Positions 8,661 through 19,196 of a stretch of DNA of 64,000 nt are shown in pieces. Source of the stretch: Streptomyces olivaceus (lineage in GTDB: Bacteria > Actinomycetota > Actinomycetes > Streptomycetales > Streptomycetaceae). The DNA lies in assembly GCF_000721235.1 (NCBI RefSeq), contig NZ_JOFH01000015.1, positions 1 through 64,000 on the forward strand, given 5' to 3'. Positions within the stretch are counted from its first letter, which is position 1, and every line of letters begins with the position of its first letter. The notes beneath the pieces were generated by a model, which worked only from the letters and a program-made list of their open reading frames with translations, was not told where the DNA came from and made no database searches. A program made the position numbers and the translations under genes.

Positions 8661-9896
8661 ATGGCGATGCCACCCCTGCGGCAGGAGGTCGACGCGGACG
8701 CGGCCGGGCTGGACCCCGCGGCACTGGACCGACTCGACGGGCATTTCGCCCGGCAGGTCGACGACGGCCGGCTGCCCGGCTTCCTCGTGGCCGTCTCCCG
8801 GGGCGGGCGCGTCGCACACCTGACCGTACACGGACGGCGCGACGTCGCCGCCGGACTCCCGGTGCGGGCCGACACACTGTGGCGGATCTACTCCATGACC
8901 AAGCCGGTCACGTCCGTGGCCGCGCTGACGCTGGTGGAGGAGGGCCGGCTGTCCCTGGACGATCCCGTGGCCCGCTACCTGCCGGCCTTCGCCGAACCGC
9001 GGGTGTACGTCGAAGGCCCCGCGGACGCACCCGTGACCCGGCCGGCCGCCGGTCCGGTGCTCGTCCGGCACCTGATGACCCACACCGCGGGCCTCACCTT
9101 CGGCTTCTACCACTCTCACCCCGTCGACGCGCTGTACCGGGCGGCCGGTGTGGAGTCGTCGGTGCTGCCGGGCGCGGACCTGGCCGAGACGGTCGACCTC
9201 TACGCGAGCCTGCCGCTGCAGTTCGAGCCGGGCACCGAGTGGAACTACTCGGTGGCCAGCAACGTACTCGGGCGGCTCGTGGAGGTGGTCTCCGGACAGC
9301 CACTCGACGTGTTCTGCGCGGAGCGGATCTTCGGGCCCCTCGGCATGGGCGACACCGGCTTCCACGTCACCGACGCGCAGGCGGAGCGGCTGGCCGAGCT
9401 GTACGGCGAGACGGAGGACGGCGGCATCGAACCGGTGCCCGGGCTGCCGCTGCGGGGCCGGCCGCGGTTCCTGTCGGGCAGCGGCGGCCTGGTCTCCTCC
9501 GCGTACGACGTGCACCGCTTCGCGGAACTGCTGCGCCGCCGCGGCGAACTCGACGGCGTCCGGGTGCTCTCCTCGCACACGGTGGACCTGATGACCCGCA
9601 ACCACCTGCCGGACGGCGCCGATCTGCGGGCCGTCGGCAGCCGCCCGGCGCACGACGAACCGGGCAACGACGGCGTCGGCTTCGGGCTCGGCGTGTCGGT
9701 GGTCGTCGACCCGAGCCGCACCCGGTCGCCCTGCGGGCTCGGTACGTACGGCTGGAGCGGAGTGGCGACGACCACCTTCTGGGTCGACCCGGGCCGTGAC
9801 CTGACGGTGCAGTTCATGACCCAGGTACGGCCGCGCGCCTCGCACACGGTCTACCCGGACCTGAAGCGGCTCGTGCACGAGGCCGTGCGGGACTGA
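8661..9896 (+). CDS. Serine hydrolase, class C beta-lactamase/esterase fold
   Basis: 411 residues from the ATG at 8661, chosen for the AAGGAG seven bases upstream. Catalytic motifs: SMTK (Ser78, Lys81), YSV (Tyr196) and a late GWSG replacing the usual KTG/HxG element. No signal peptide is visible, so it is probably cytoplasmic, as are EstB-like esterases of this fold. Substrate unknown; cleavage of small esters or D-amino peptides is typical of the family. It follows the transporter by 187 bases and may be an independent unit. Confidence 0.85.
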   Translation: MAMPPLRQEVDADAAGLDPAALDRLDGHFARQVDDGRLPGFLVAVSRGGRVAHLTVHGRRDVAAGLPVRADTLWRIYSMTKPVTSVAALTLVEEGRLSLDDPVARYLPAFAEPRVYVEGPADAPVTRPAAGPVLVRHLMTHTAGLTFGFYHSHPVDALYRAAGVESSVLPGADLAETVDLYASLPLQFEPGTEWNYSVASNVLGRLVEVVSGQPLDVFCAERIFGPLGMGDTGFHVTDAQAERLAELYGETEDGGIEPVPGLPLRGRPRFLSGSGGLVSSAYDVHRFAELLRRRGELDGVRVLSSHTVDLMTRNHLPDGADLRAVGSRPAHDEPGNDGVGFGLGVSVVVDPSRTRSPCGLGTYGWSGVATTTFWVDPGRDLTVQFMTQVRPRASHTVYPDLKRLVHEAVRD

Positions 9897-9911
9897 GTCC
9901 CGCCTCCGCGG

Positions 9912-9961
9912 CCGGCCGCCTCCCGCTGCCGGCCGCCTCCCGCTGCCGGTCGCCTCCGCTG
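9912..9961. repeat. 17-bp tandem repeat between convergent genes
   Basis: Unit CCGGCCGCCTCCCGCTG occurs exactly twice (9912-9928, 9929-9945), followed by a 16-base variant (9946-9961). It fills the gap between the convergent hydrolase and ribA-like genes and looks like slippage. Confidence 0.85.
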
Positions 9962-9965
9962 CCGG

Positions 9966-10637
9966 TCAGGACGAGACGTGGGCCACCGCGTCCAGGTGCG
10001 GCAGGTGGTGGTCGAGCCGTTCCCGCTTGGTGCGCAGATAGGTGATGTTGCTCTCGCACGGCGGTATCAGCAGCGGCACCTGCTCGGCCACCTGGATGCC
10101 GTGGCGCACCAACGCCTCCCGTTTGCGGGGGTTGTTGGACATCAGGCGCACGGACCGCACCCCGAGGTCGTCCAGGATGCGGGCGGCGACGCCGTAGTCG
10201 CGGGCGTCCACCGGCAGGCCGAGGGCGAGGTTCGCCTCGACCGTGTCCAGGCCCTCCGCCTGCAGCGCCATCGCGCGCAGCTTGCCGAGCAGCCCGATGC
10301 CGCGCCCTTCGTGGCCGCGCAGGTAGACCACGACGCCGCTGCCCGCGTCGGCCACCTGGCGCAGGGCGGTGGCGAGTTGGGCGCCGCACTCGCAGTGCTC
10401 GGAGCCGAACGCGTCCCCGGTCAGGCACTCGGAGTGGAGCCGGGTGAGCACTCCTTCGGCGCCCGGTTCGCCGTGCACGAGGGCCACTTGTTCGTCGCCC
10501 CGTTCGTGGTCGAGATAGCCGTACGCCCGGAATTCGCCGTACACGGTGGGAAGCGGCGTGACCACGACGCGTTCCACATCCGTGCGCTGCGACCGCTGCG
10601 AAGCCTTCTTGCCGAGTACACCAACTTTTTCTGTCAT
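9966..10637 (-). CDS. ribA: GTP cyclohydrolase II paralogue with Tyr-to-Met switch (FAPy-forming type)
   Basis: 223 residues from the ATG at 10637 behind GAGGAA. The GCH II core is complete: zinc ligands Cys71, Cys82, Cys84 (HSECLTGD, CECG), YLRGHEGRGIGL, and the GTP-binding SNNPRK. The position equal to E. coli RibA Tyr105 (KIRAYALQ) is Met123 here (KLRAMALQ). In the S. coelicolor paralogue SCO6655, Met at this position was reported to stop the reaction at the formamidopyrimidine FAPy; Tyr gives the riboflavin precursor APy. It is divergent from a creatininase-family gene, fitting a two-step GTP ring opening followed by deformylation. The product is therefore probably not riboflavin. Confidence 0.93.
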   Translation of the reverse strand: MTEKVGVLGKKASQRSQRTDVERVVVTPLPTVYGEFRAYGYLDHERGDEQVALVHGEPGAEGVLTRLHSECLTGDAFGSEHCECGAQLATALRQVADAGSGVVVYLRGHEGRGIGLLGKLRAMALQAEGLDTVEANLALGLPVDARDYGVAARILDDLGVRSVRLMSNNPRKREALVRHGIQVAEQVPLLIPPCESNITYLRTKRERLDHHLPHLDAVAHVSS

Positions 10638-10650
10638 GATTCTCGCGTTC

Positions 10651-10686
10651 CTCAACAGACTGCTCAACGGATTGCTCAACGGAAGA
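10651..10686. repeat. Three 12-bp iterons in the ribA-creatininase divergent region
   Basis: CTCAACAGACTG, CTCAACGGATTG and CTCAACGGAAGA lie head to tail between the divergent starts at 10637 and 10691. They could be a regulator-binding array or slippage; the CTCAAC core is constant. Confidence 0.75.
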
Positions 10687-10690
10687 CTCG

Positions 10691-11488
10691 ATGAAGACGA
10701 AAGGCCGTGCGGGAATGGGTGCTTCACTGGTGCCGGCGGACACGAGCGCGGACGTGAGGGAACGAGGTTCCGGTGTTTCCCGTCAGGTGGCGGTACTGCC
10801 GGTCGGGAGTTACGAGCAGCACGGCGACCATCTGCCGCTGGCGACCGACACGCTCGTCGCGTGCGCCGTGGCCCGGGAGATCGCGGCCGGGTACCCGGTC
10901 CACCTGCTCCCGCCGGTGACGATCGGCTGCTCGCACGAACACGCCGACTGGCCGGGGACGGTGAGCATCTCCGCGGTGACCCTGCACGCGGTGGTGCGGG
11001 ACATAGCCGAGTCCCTGCGCCGTTCGGGCGTCGGGGCGCTGGTCGTCGTCAACGGGCACGGCGGGAACTACGTACTGGGCAACGTCGTCCAGGAGGCCTC
11101 CGCCCGCGGTGAACGGATGGCGCTGTTCCCGGCCGCGGAGGACTGGGAGGCGGCGCGGCAGCGGGCGGGGGTACGCACCTCGCTGCTCACCGACATGCAT
11201 GCGGGGGAAATCGAGACCTCCATTCTGCTGCACGCGCATCCCGCATCGGTACGGCCCGGTTACGAGACCGCCGATTTCGTCGCGGACGACCGGCGCCATC
11301 TGCTCTCCCTCGGTATGTCCGCCTATACCGATTCCGGTGTCATCGGGCGGCCTTCACTGGCATCAGCGGAAAAGGGGAAGGAACTGCTGGCGAGCCTCGC
11401 GGATTCCTTCGGGACGTATTTCTCTTTCCTGACGGCGGCGGACGGTGCGGAGGGCACCTCCGCGCAGGGGGCGCTGGGACGGTCGTAG
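10691..11488 (+). CDS. Creatininase-family amidohydrolase, probable FAPy deformylase
   Basis: 265 residues. All creatininase metal-site motifs are present: PVGSYEQHGDHLPLATDT (Glu42, His44, Asp53), NGHGGN (His123) and TDMHAGEIETS (His170, Glu173). The family includes ArfB, the archaeal FAPy formamide hydrolase, and MftE of mycofactocin synthesis. Beside a GCH II paralogue predicted to release FAPy, formyl removal is the most economical role. Start ATG 10691 (GGAAG upstream) or Met9. The last 166 bases overlap the convergent flippase-like gene, yet the C-terminus (SLASAEKGKELL) looks native to the family. Confidence 0.85.
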   Translation: MKTKGRAGMGASLVPADTSADVRERGSGVSRQVAVLPVGSYEQHGDHLPLATDTLVACAVAREIAAGYPVHLLPPVTIGCSHEHADWPGTVSISAVTLHAVVRDIAESLRRSGVGALVVVNGHGGNYVLGNVVQEASARGERMALFPAAEDWEAARQRAGVRTSLLTDMHAGEIETSILLHAHPASVRPGYETADFVADDRRHLLSLGMSAYTDSGVIGRPSLASAEKGKELLASLADSFGTYFSFLTAADGAEGTSAQGALGRS

Positions 11489-12471
11489 CGGCGGACGACG
11501 AGGACGGCGGCGCCGGGCAGGCTCGCCACGAGGCTGAGCACCCCGTACACCACGGCCACGCCGAGCCCGGTGCCCGCCCCCAGCCCGGCCGCGCCGAACG
11601 CCCAGGCGGTGACGCCCTCCCGGGGCCCCCAGCCGCCGACGTTCAGCGGCAGTCCCATGGCCAGCAACGCCAGTACGGCCAGCGGTGTCAGCTCGGCGAC
11701 GGTGGCATCGCTGCCGGCCACCCGGGCGGCGACCACGAACATCGCGAGGTGCCCGGCGAGCACGACGACCGACGACACCGCGACGCCCGGCAGGTTGCGC
11801 CGGGACAGCAGCGCCTCGCGCGCCTCGCCGAGCGCCGATCGCAGGGCCTTCCCCCGGCGTACGGGGGTCCTGTTCATGCGCAGGGCGAGGAGGACGGCGA
11901 GCGCGCCGAGTGCCGCCAGGGCGGCGGGCGGTGCGATCTGCCGGGCCTCGGCCAGGACCGGGGAGTCCATGGTGAGCAGGACGACGATCCCGACGGCCGC
12001 CAGCGCGAGCTGTCCGGCAGCCCGCTCCAGGACGACGGCCCGCACGCCGCGCCCCAGGTCACCGGCGCTCCGCCCGTGCCGTACGGCGCGGTGCACGTCG
12101 CCGAGGACGCCGCCGGGGAGGGCGGCGTTGAGGAACAGGGCGCGGTAGTAGTCGGCGACGGCCGCCCCCAACGGCAGCCGGATGCGCAGCCCCCGGGCCA
12201 CCAGGACCCAGCGCCAGGCGCTGAACACCGTGGTGACCAGCCCGATCCCGAGCCCCGCGAGCAGCGTGGGCCCGTCGATCCGGCGCAGTCCGTCCAGAAA
12301 GACGCCGGTGCCCATCCGCCACAGGAGCACACCGAGGATGACGGTGCCGACGAGGGTCCCGAGGTGGGCGCGCAGGGCGCGGCGGACGGGAGGCGCGGGC
12401 ACAGCGACTGCGCTCGTCCGACTGGGGAGTGCCGGTGGGACTTCCGCCCGTACCGCCGTCGATGCGCTCAC
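11323..12471 (-). CDS. UPF0104 / LPG-synthase-TM-type integral membrane protein
   Basis: About 382 residues from the GTG at 12471, which overlaps the methyltransferase stop (GTGA). Some eight hydrophobic segments are visible, with the family motif MGLPLNVGGWGPREGVTAWAF near residue 270. Members are the transmembrane domain of lysyl-phosphatidylglycerol synthases and AglD-like proteins that move or present lipid-linked substrates. It is last in an operon with a glycosyltransferase and methyltransferase, so it may flip a lipid-linked product. The ~55-residue hydrophilic tail (11323-11488) lies antisense to the creatininase 3' end and may be incidental coding. Confidence 0.8.
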   Translation of the reverse strand: MSASTAVRAEVPPALPSRTSAVAVPAPPVRRALRAHLGTLVGTVILGVLLWRMGTGVFLDGLRRIDGPTLLAGLGIGLVTTVFSAWRWVLVARGLRIRLPLGAAVADYYRALFLNAALPGGVLGDVHRAVRHGRSAGDLGRGVRAVVLERAAGQLALAAVGIVVLLTMDSPVLAEARQIAPPAALAALGALAVLLALRMNRTPVRRGKALRSALGEAREALLSRRNLPGVAVSSVVVLAGHLAMFVVAARVAGSDATVAELTPLAVLALLAMGLPLNVGGWGPREGVTAWAFGAAGLGAGTGLGVAVVYGVLSLVASLPGAAVLVVRRYDRPSAPCAEVPSAPSAAVRKEKYVPKESARLASSSFPFSADASEGRPMTPESV

Positions 12472-13657
12472 GAGGCGCCGCCCGCCGGCCGGCACAGCGC
12501 CAGCAGATCGGTGTGGTGGACGACCACGCGCAACTCACCGGCCGCGCAGACCGCGAGGCGCTCGTGCAGGTACCGGTCGGCCCGCTCGCGCAGCTCGGGA
12601 CGCTGCTCGACGGCGGCGCCGACCCAGCCCCGCAGCCACTGGGCGGTCAGTTCGGCCTCGTCGGGGCCGAGCCGCCAAGGGCTGGGGTGGGCGCGGACGG
12701 TGGCGCCGTGCGCGGCGAAGGCGTCCGCGGCCGCGGTGACCGCCTCGGGGCCGAGGAGTCCCTCGCGCCGCTGGTGTGCGTTGAAGGCTTCGGTGATCTC
12801 GGCGTCCAAGGGGTGGGCTGGGGTGAGGTCGACGCGCCCGGCGACGGAGAGGGTCAGCAGGGCGGGGCAGCCCGCTCCGGCGCAGGCGGCGGCGAGGGTG
12901 CCGACCTCCTCGGTGGTCAGGACGTCGAGCAGGGCGGACGCCGTCACGAGACCCGCGCCGGTCAGCGCGTCCGGGGTGAGGCGGGCGAGGTCCGCGCGCC
13001 GTGTCTCGACGGTGACGCGGCTGCCGTCGGCGGCCGAGCGCGGGGCGGCGACGGCGGCGAAGTGCAGGAGGTAGGGGTCGCGGTCGTGCAGGACCCAGTG
13101 CTGGGCGCCGTCGAGGAGCGGGGCGAGCCAGCGCCCCATCGAGCCGGTGCCGCAGCCCAGGTCGTGCACGACCAGGCCGCCCGACCGCGTCGGCAGGTTG
13201 GCGAGGCGGATCCGGAGCGGATCGAGCAGGTCGTGCGCCCGCGCGGCGGCATCGGCGGGCTCCCGCAGGCGCAGCCACTCGGGGGCGTAGCGCGGGGGGT
13301 CGCCGGCGGCGCCTCGGGGGTCGTTGTCCGCGGGCCCGTACTCCGCCTCCGCCGGCGGCGTCTCCCGCAGCCGGAGGGTGGCGCGCTCGGCGACGGGCTG
13401 CCCGGCCCGGCCGGTGAGCGGCTCGGCGGTGGGCTGCGCGAGCGGCTCGGCGGCGGGCCGGACAGCCGGGCCGGTGACCGGCCGTCCGGCGGGTCCCGCA
13501 CCCGGGATCACTCCCCCGGTGGACGCCGGCGCGGGCCCGGGGACGCGCGTGGAGGCGGGCTTCGGAACGGGCTGCGGGCCGGGCCCGGGGACGGGCGTGG
13601 AGGCGGGCTGCGGGCCGGGCCCGGCGGCCGTCGTTCCGGTCGGCGCCGTGGACCTGT

Positions 13658-13661
<4 letters not shown>
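12468..13661 (-). CDS. SAM-dependent class I methyltransferase with Pro/Gly-rich N-terminal extension
   Basis: 397 residues. The methyltransferase core starts near residue 130 (WLRLREPADAAARAHDLLD) with motif I VVHDLGCGTGSMGRW and continues to VVVHHTDLLALCRPAG. The first ~110 residues are a low-complexity stretch rich in Pro, Gly, Ala and Thr (VPGPGPQP, STRVPGPAP) encoded by near-duplicate ~48-base DNA blocks. ATG 13661 overlaps the glycosyltransferase stop (ATGA), and the stop overlaps the flippase start. It is probably a modifying enzyme of the ribA/PTPS-like pathway. Acceptor unknown. Confidence 0.82.
13531..13628. repeat. ~48-bp imperfect direct repeat in the methyltransferase N-terminal coding region
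   Basis: Two copies of a block beginning GGGCCCGGGGACG and continuing CGTGGAGGCGGGCT lie about 49 bases apart. They encode the repeated P-x-P-x-S/T linker and suggest length variation by slippage. Confidence 0.6.
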
Positions 13662-15453
<1,792 letters not shown>

Positions 15454-16458
15454 TCAGGCGCCGGTACCGGTGCCGTCGTCCTCCTCGTCGTACCGGATCC
15501 GGTGGCACAGGGCGGGGATCTCGCCCGATGCCAACCGGGGCATCAGCTGCGGCAGTTCGCCGAACGCGGACTCGCCGGTGACGAGCGCGTCGAGGGCCGG
15601 GTCGGCGAGCAGGTCGAGGGCGAGGGCGAGCCGGTCGGCGTAGGTGCGGGTGGCGACGCGGGCCGGGGAGACGGTGCCGACCTGGCTGCTGCGCAGGGTC
15701 AGGCGCCGGGAGTGGAACGCCTCGCCGAGCGGCAGGGCGACGCGCCGGTCGCCGTACCAGCTCAGTTCGAGGACGGTGCCCTCGGGCCGCAGCAGTTCCA
15801 GGGCGCGGGCGAGGCCCTGCTCCGTGGCACTGGCGTGGACGACGAGGTCGCGGTCGCCGTGGGCGTCGCCGGGCAGGGCGAAGTCGACGCCGAGCGCGTC
15901 GGCGACCTCTTCCCGCGCCGGGTCGGCATCGATCAACTGGACTCGGACGCCGGGGAATCGGGCCAGGAGGGCGGCCACCGAGCAGCCGACCATGCCGCCG
16001 CCGACCACGGCGACGCGGTCGCCGAGCAGGGGCGCGGCGTCCCACAGGGCGTTGACGGCGGTCTCGACGGTGCCGGCCAGCACGGCCCGCCCGGCGGGCA
16101 CCGCGTCCGGTACGGGGGTGACGGAGGCCGCCGGGACGACGTACCGCGTCTGATGCGGATGGAGACAGAACACGGTTCGTCCGAGGAGACGTTGCGGCCC
16201 CTCCTCCACCACGCCGACGCCGAGGTAGCCGTACTTCACCGGCCCCGGGAAGTCGCCCTCCTGGAAGGGCGCGCGCATGGCCGCGTACTGGTTCTCGGGC
16301 ACCCGGCCGGCGAAGACGAGGGTCTCGGTGCCCCGGCTCACGCCGGTGAAGAGCGCGCGCACGAGCACGTCGTCCGGGCCCGGCACCGGCAGTTCCACCT
16401 CCCGGATCGCGCCCTTCCCCGGCGCCTCGACCCAGAACGCACGTGCCCTGCGTGTCAT
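15454..16458 (-). CDS. Medium-chain dehydrogenase/reductase (zinc-ADH superfamily)
   Basis: 334 residues from the ATG at 16458 behind AGGAGGAG. The N-terminal GroES-like half contains [16 protein letters not shown] and [13 protein letters not shown]. The Rossmann half has [18 protein letters not shown] and an acidic end of beta-2 (LIDADPA), favouring NAD. The GHE and Cys cluster typical of zinc-dependent members is not evident, so it may be zinc-free. SRGTE occurs in BchC- and sorbitol-dehydrogenase-like members. First gene of the minus-strand operon, divergent from the CDP-alcohol transferase. It probably oxidises or reduces an alcohol on the pathway intermediate. Confidence 0.85.
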   Translation of the reverse strand: MTRRARAFWVEAPGKGAIREVELPVPGPDDVLVRALFTGVSRGTETLVFAGRVPENQYAAMRAPFQEGDFPGPVKYGYLGVGVVEEGPQRLLGRTVFCLHPHQTRYVVPAASVTPVPDAVPAGRAVLAGTVETAVNALWDAAPLLGDRVAVVGGGMVGCSVAALLARFPGVRVQLIDADPAREEVADALGVDFALPGDAHGDRDLVVHASATEQGLARALELLRPEGTVLELSWYGDRRVALPLGEAFHSRRLTLRSSQVGTVSPARVATRTYADRLALALDLLADPALDALVTGESAFGELPQLMPRLASGEIPALCHRIRYDEEDDGTGTGA

Positions 16459-16567
16459 CGAACTCCTCCTGAACGATCGGGAAGCCACCCACGTACCGAG
16501 GGATGCACAAGCCGCGCACAAGGTAGCGGCGTTGATCGACTCTGTCACACGGCCGGAGGGTGTATCG

Positions 16568-17326
16568 GTGGCCCTGAACAACACGTACGACGCGAGGCCT
16601 GTCCAGCAGGAGACCGCGGTCGGGGCGGGGGCGCAGATCGTGCTGCTGTCGCTGCTCGGCACGGCGATCGGGATGGGGACGGCCGGCTGGCTGACCGGCC
16701 TCGCGTTCGCGTTCGCGAGCTGGGCGGTGCTGTCCCGGGCCCTGCACCGCTCCCGGCTGCCGTCGTTCGGCCCGGCCAACCGCGTCACGCTCGGCCGGGC
16801 CACCCTGGTCGGCGGGGTGACGGCCCTGGTCGCGGACTCCTTCCGCAGCGCGCCGCCCGTCTACCTCCTCGTCGGTCTGACGGCGGTGGCTCTGATCCTG
16901 GACGGCGTGGACGGCAAGGTCGCCCGCCGCACCGGCACGTCCACCGCGCTGGGCGCCCGCTTCGACATGGAGGTGGACGCGTTCCTCATCCTGGTGCTGA
17001 GCGTGTACGTGGCGATGGACCTGGGTCCGTGGGTGCTGCTGATCGGCGGCATGCGGTACGTGTTCGTCGCCGCGGCCCGGGTGTGGCCGTGGCTGACCGC
17101 CCCGCTGCCGCCGAGCACGGCCCGCAAGACGGTGGCCGCGCTGCAGGGCGTCCTGCTCCTGCTGGCGGGCGCGCACCTGCTGCCGCGCGCGGCGAACGCG
17201 GCCGTGGCGGCGCTGGCCCTCGGCCTCCTGGTGTGGTCGTTCGGCCGGGACGTGCTGTGGCTGTGGCGCAGGCCGCGGAAGACTGCCGCCCCGGCCGGGA
17301 CGGTGCGGGAGCTGGTGGCTCAGTGA
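16568..17326 (+). CDS. CDP-alcohol phosphatidyltransferase family protein
   Basis: 252 residues from the GTG at 16568, with GGAGGG seven bases upstream. The complete CDP-alcohol transferase signature is present: Asp112, Asp115-Gly116, Ala119-Arg120, Gly129, Asp133, Asp137 ([10 protein letters not shown] then [11 protein letters not shown]). Five or six membrane segments surround it. It should move a phospho-alcohol head from a CDP donor onto an alcohol at the membrane. Divergent from the dehydrogenase-PTPS-glycosyltransferase operon, so it is likely part of the same system and could attach its product to a lipid or polyol. The acceptor is unknown. Confidence 0.9.
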   Translation: MALNNTYDARPVQQETAVGAGAQIVLLSLLGTAIGMGTAGWLTGLAFAFASWAVLSRALHRSRLPSFGPANRVTLGRATLVGGVTALVADSFRSAPPVYLLVGLTAVALILDGVDGKVARRTGTSTALGARFDMEVDAFLILVLSVYVAMDLGPWVLLIGGMRYVFVAAARVWPWLTAPLPPSTARKTVAALQGVLLLLAGAHLLPRAANAAVAALALGLLVWSFGRDVLWLWRRPRKTAAPAGTVRELVAQ

Positions 17327-17396
17327 GCCTTCCGCGCCACGGCGGTGAACCTTCCGCGGTGCCGCGCGTCAGCGCCCGCACCGCCGGACGCCTGGT

Positions 17397-18011
17397 TCAG
17401 GCGGTGAGACCGGCGCTGGTCAGCCAGATGTGTTCGCAGGTCGACGATGCCTTCTGCAGCTCCTCGTGCGATTCCTGCGAGGCGTGGTAGAAGGTCCGCT
17501 CGATCATCCAGCACAGGGCGCGCGCCATCGCCGGCGCCTGCTCCGGTTCGGGGCCGGCCTGTACGCCGGCGCGTTCCAGGACAGCGGTGATGGCCGTGAT
17601 GAAAAGGTCAGCCGTGTGGCTCCACAGCTCGCCGATCTCCGGCACGGTCAACGACAGGTCGATCGCCGTGCGCATGACGGGGCCGTGCTCGTCCCACAGC
17701 TCGACCGTGCGCCGCATCGCCGCCGTGACGGCCCGGCGCGGCTCGTCGGCCTCCGCGGTGGCCCGGGACCGCTCCCACAGGTGCTCGACGGTCCGGGCCA
17801 CGAGTGCGGTGACCACTTCCTGTTTGGAGCCGAAGTAGAAGTACAGGGCGCCGCGTGTGATGCCGGCGCCCTGAGCCAGGTCGCCGACGGTCATGGCGTC
17901 GTAGCCCTTCTGCACCAGCAAGGTTTCGCAGGTGTCCAGAATGGCCCGCTCCCGGAGATCGCCCTTGCGTTCGGTGGCACGCCGGCTCCGCGCGGAGTGG
18001 TGAGCGGGCAT
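17397..18011 (-). CDS. TetR-family regulator
   Basis: 204 residues. The HTH region is textbook (RAILDTCETLLVQKGYDAMTVGDLA, ITRGALYFYFGSKQEVV, residues ~20-70), followed by an EthR-like ligand domain containing WDEHGPVMRTAIDLS. ATG 18011 overlaps the SDR stop (ATGA), so it is the second gene of a two-gene operon and probably represses it. Direct repeats at 18923-18952 are a candidate binding site. Confidence 0.92.
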   Translation of the reverse strand: MPAHHSARSRRATERKGDLRERAILDTCETLLVQKGYDAMTVGDLAQGAGITRGALYFYFGSKQEVVTALVARTVEHLWERSRATAEADEPRRAVTAAMRRTVELWDEHGPVMRTAIDLSLTVPEIGELWSHTADLFITAITAVLERAGVQAGPEPEQAPAMARALCWMIERTFYHASQESHEELQKASSTCEHIWLTSAGLTA

Positions 18012-18859
18012 CAGAGCTGAGCGCCCTCGGCGAAGTCGGTCGTGCGGGAGAGGGACTCCCAGGCACGGATGTCCTCATCCACAGCCGTGCGCGCGGCGGT
18101 GACCAGTCGCAGCGCGTCCGAGCCGAGGACGAGGTGGGCCGGCGGCTGGTCGACCGACGTGATGTGCACGACGGCGTTCCCGGCCTTGGCCGGATTGCCC
18201 AACTGGTTCCCGCTGGCCTTCTGCCGCGCTTCCCTGATGGGGGTGAACAGCTCGTCGTAGTCGTCGATGGACTGCGCGGCGCGTGTCATGGACCGTCCGG
18301 CCCAGTCGGTGCGGAAGGAGCCGGGCTCGATCGCCGTCACGTGGATGCCGAACTGTGCGACCTCCTTGCCCAGTGCTTCCAGGATGCCTTCCAGGGCGAA
18401 CTTGCTGCCGCAGTAGGCGGACATGCCGGGTACGGCCATGAGCCCGCCCATGGAGGTGACGGCCATCAGGTGTCCGCGGCGGCGCCGGCGCATGTGCGGC
18501 AGGGCCGCCTGCAGCGTGGCCACCGCCCCGAACACGTTGACCTCGAACTGCCGCCGCACCTCGGCCAGCGGGGTTTCCTCGAAGGTGCCCTCCAGCCCGT
18601 AGCCGGCGTTGGCGACGACGACGTCCAACGGACCGACGTTCCGCTCCACCTCCGTGAGCGCACTCGAGACCGCGTCGCCGTCGGTCACGTCCAGGATGCG
18701 GCCGTGAGCGCGCCCGGGCTCCAGTGCTTCGAAGACCCGCAGGTCCTCCTCGGATCGGACCGTCCCGACGACGGTGTGCCCGGCGGCCAGGGCGGACTGG
18801 GCGAAGGCACGGCCGAGGCCCGTGCTGACGCCGGTGATGAGCCACTTCTGCTGTTGCAC
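18011..18859 (-). CDS. Short-chain dehydrogenase/reductase
   Basis: 282 residues from the GTG at 18859, with GGAGGAAC directly upstream. Classical SDR motifs: TGVSTGLG nucleotide loop near residue 10, NAG, VTSMGG with the catalytic Ser, and YCGSK (Tyr, Lys) near 155. The C-terminal region with ESLSRTTDF matches SDRs found with TetR partners in Streptomyces. NADP preference is suggested by the Arg after beta-2 (TVRSEEDL). Substrate unknown. The TetR gene follows with a 1-base overlap of coding extents. Confidence 0.9.
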   Translation of the reverse strand: MQQQKWLITGVSTGLGRAFAQSALAAGHTVVGTVRSEEDLRVFEALEPGRAHGRILDVTDGDAVSSALTEVERNVGPLDVVVANAGYGLEGTFEETPLAEVRRQFEVNVFGAVATLQAALPHMRRRRRGHLMAVTSMGGLMAVPGMSAYCGSKFALEGILEALGKEVAQFGIHVTAIEPGSFRTDWAGRSMTRAAQSIDDYDELFTPIREARQKASGNQLGNPAKAGNAVVHITSVDQPPAHLVLGSDALRLVTAARTAVDEDIRAWESLSRTTDFAEGAQL

Positions 18860-18922
18860 CGTTCCTCCGGGAGAGGTCGTCGGGGAGCCGGACTGCTCCC
18901 CCTTTCCCTCCAACTCTACACA

Positions 18923-18952
18923 ACGTCGATTTTTTTCATCGTCACGTCGATT
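18923..18952. promoter_or_regulatory. Direct repeats ACGTCGATT upstream of the SDR-tetR operon
   Basis: Two exact copies at 18923-18931 and 18944-18952, 21 bases apart (two helical turns), separated by a T-run. They lie 64-93 bases before the SDR start. The rest of 18860-19196 holds no gene I can support. A short frame at 18973-19173 ending VRLFDEAVATLRSQD might be a gene remnant. Confidence 0.5.
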
Positions 18953-19196
18953 CGGGCGCCGCCCACGGCTCCGTGGGCGGCCCCCATGGCTCGGCCGTCC
19001 ACTGGACACACCCGCCGCGCGCACGGAGGGGGGTCGCCGCCGACTGGTGCTACGAAGCCGCCGCGCCGGCCTGCTTCGGCGCGGCGGTCGACGCGTGGTT
19101 GCGCTCCGGCGGCGCCGACGACCCCGTACGCCTCTTCGACGAGGCGGTCGCGACACTGCGGAGTCAGGACTGAGTCAGGACCGCTGCGACCAGGGC

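Noticed and set aside
18973..19173. Short plus-strand frame of 66 codons
   Set aside because: The end looks protein-like (FDEAVATLRSQD) but there is no ribosome site or recognisable family; possibly a remnant, not supportable as a gene.
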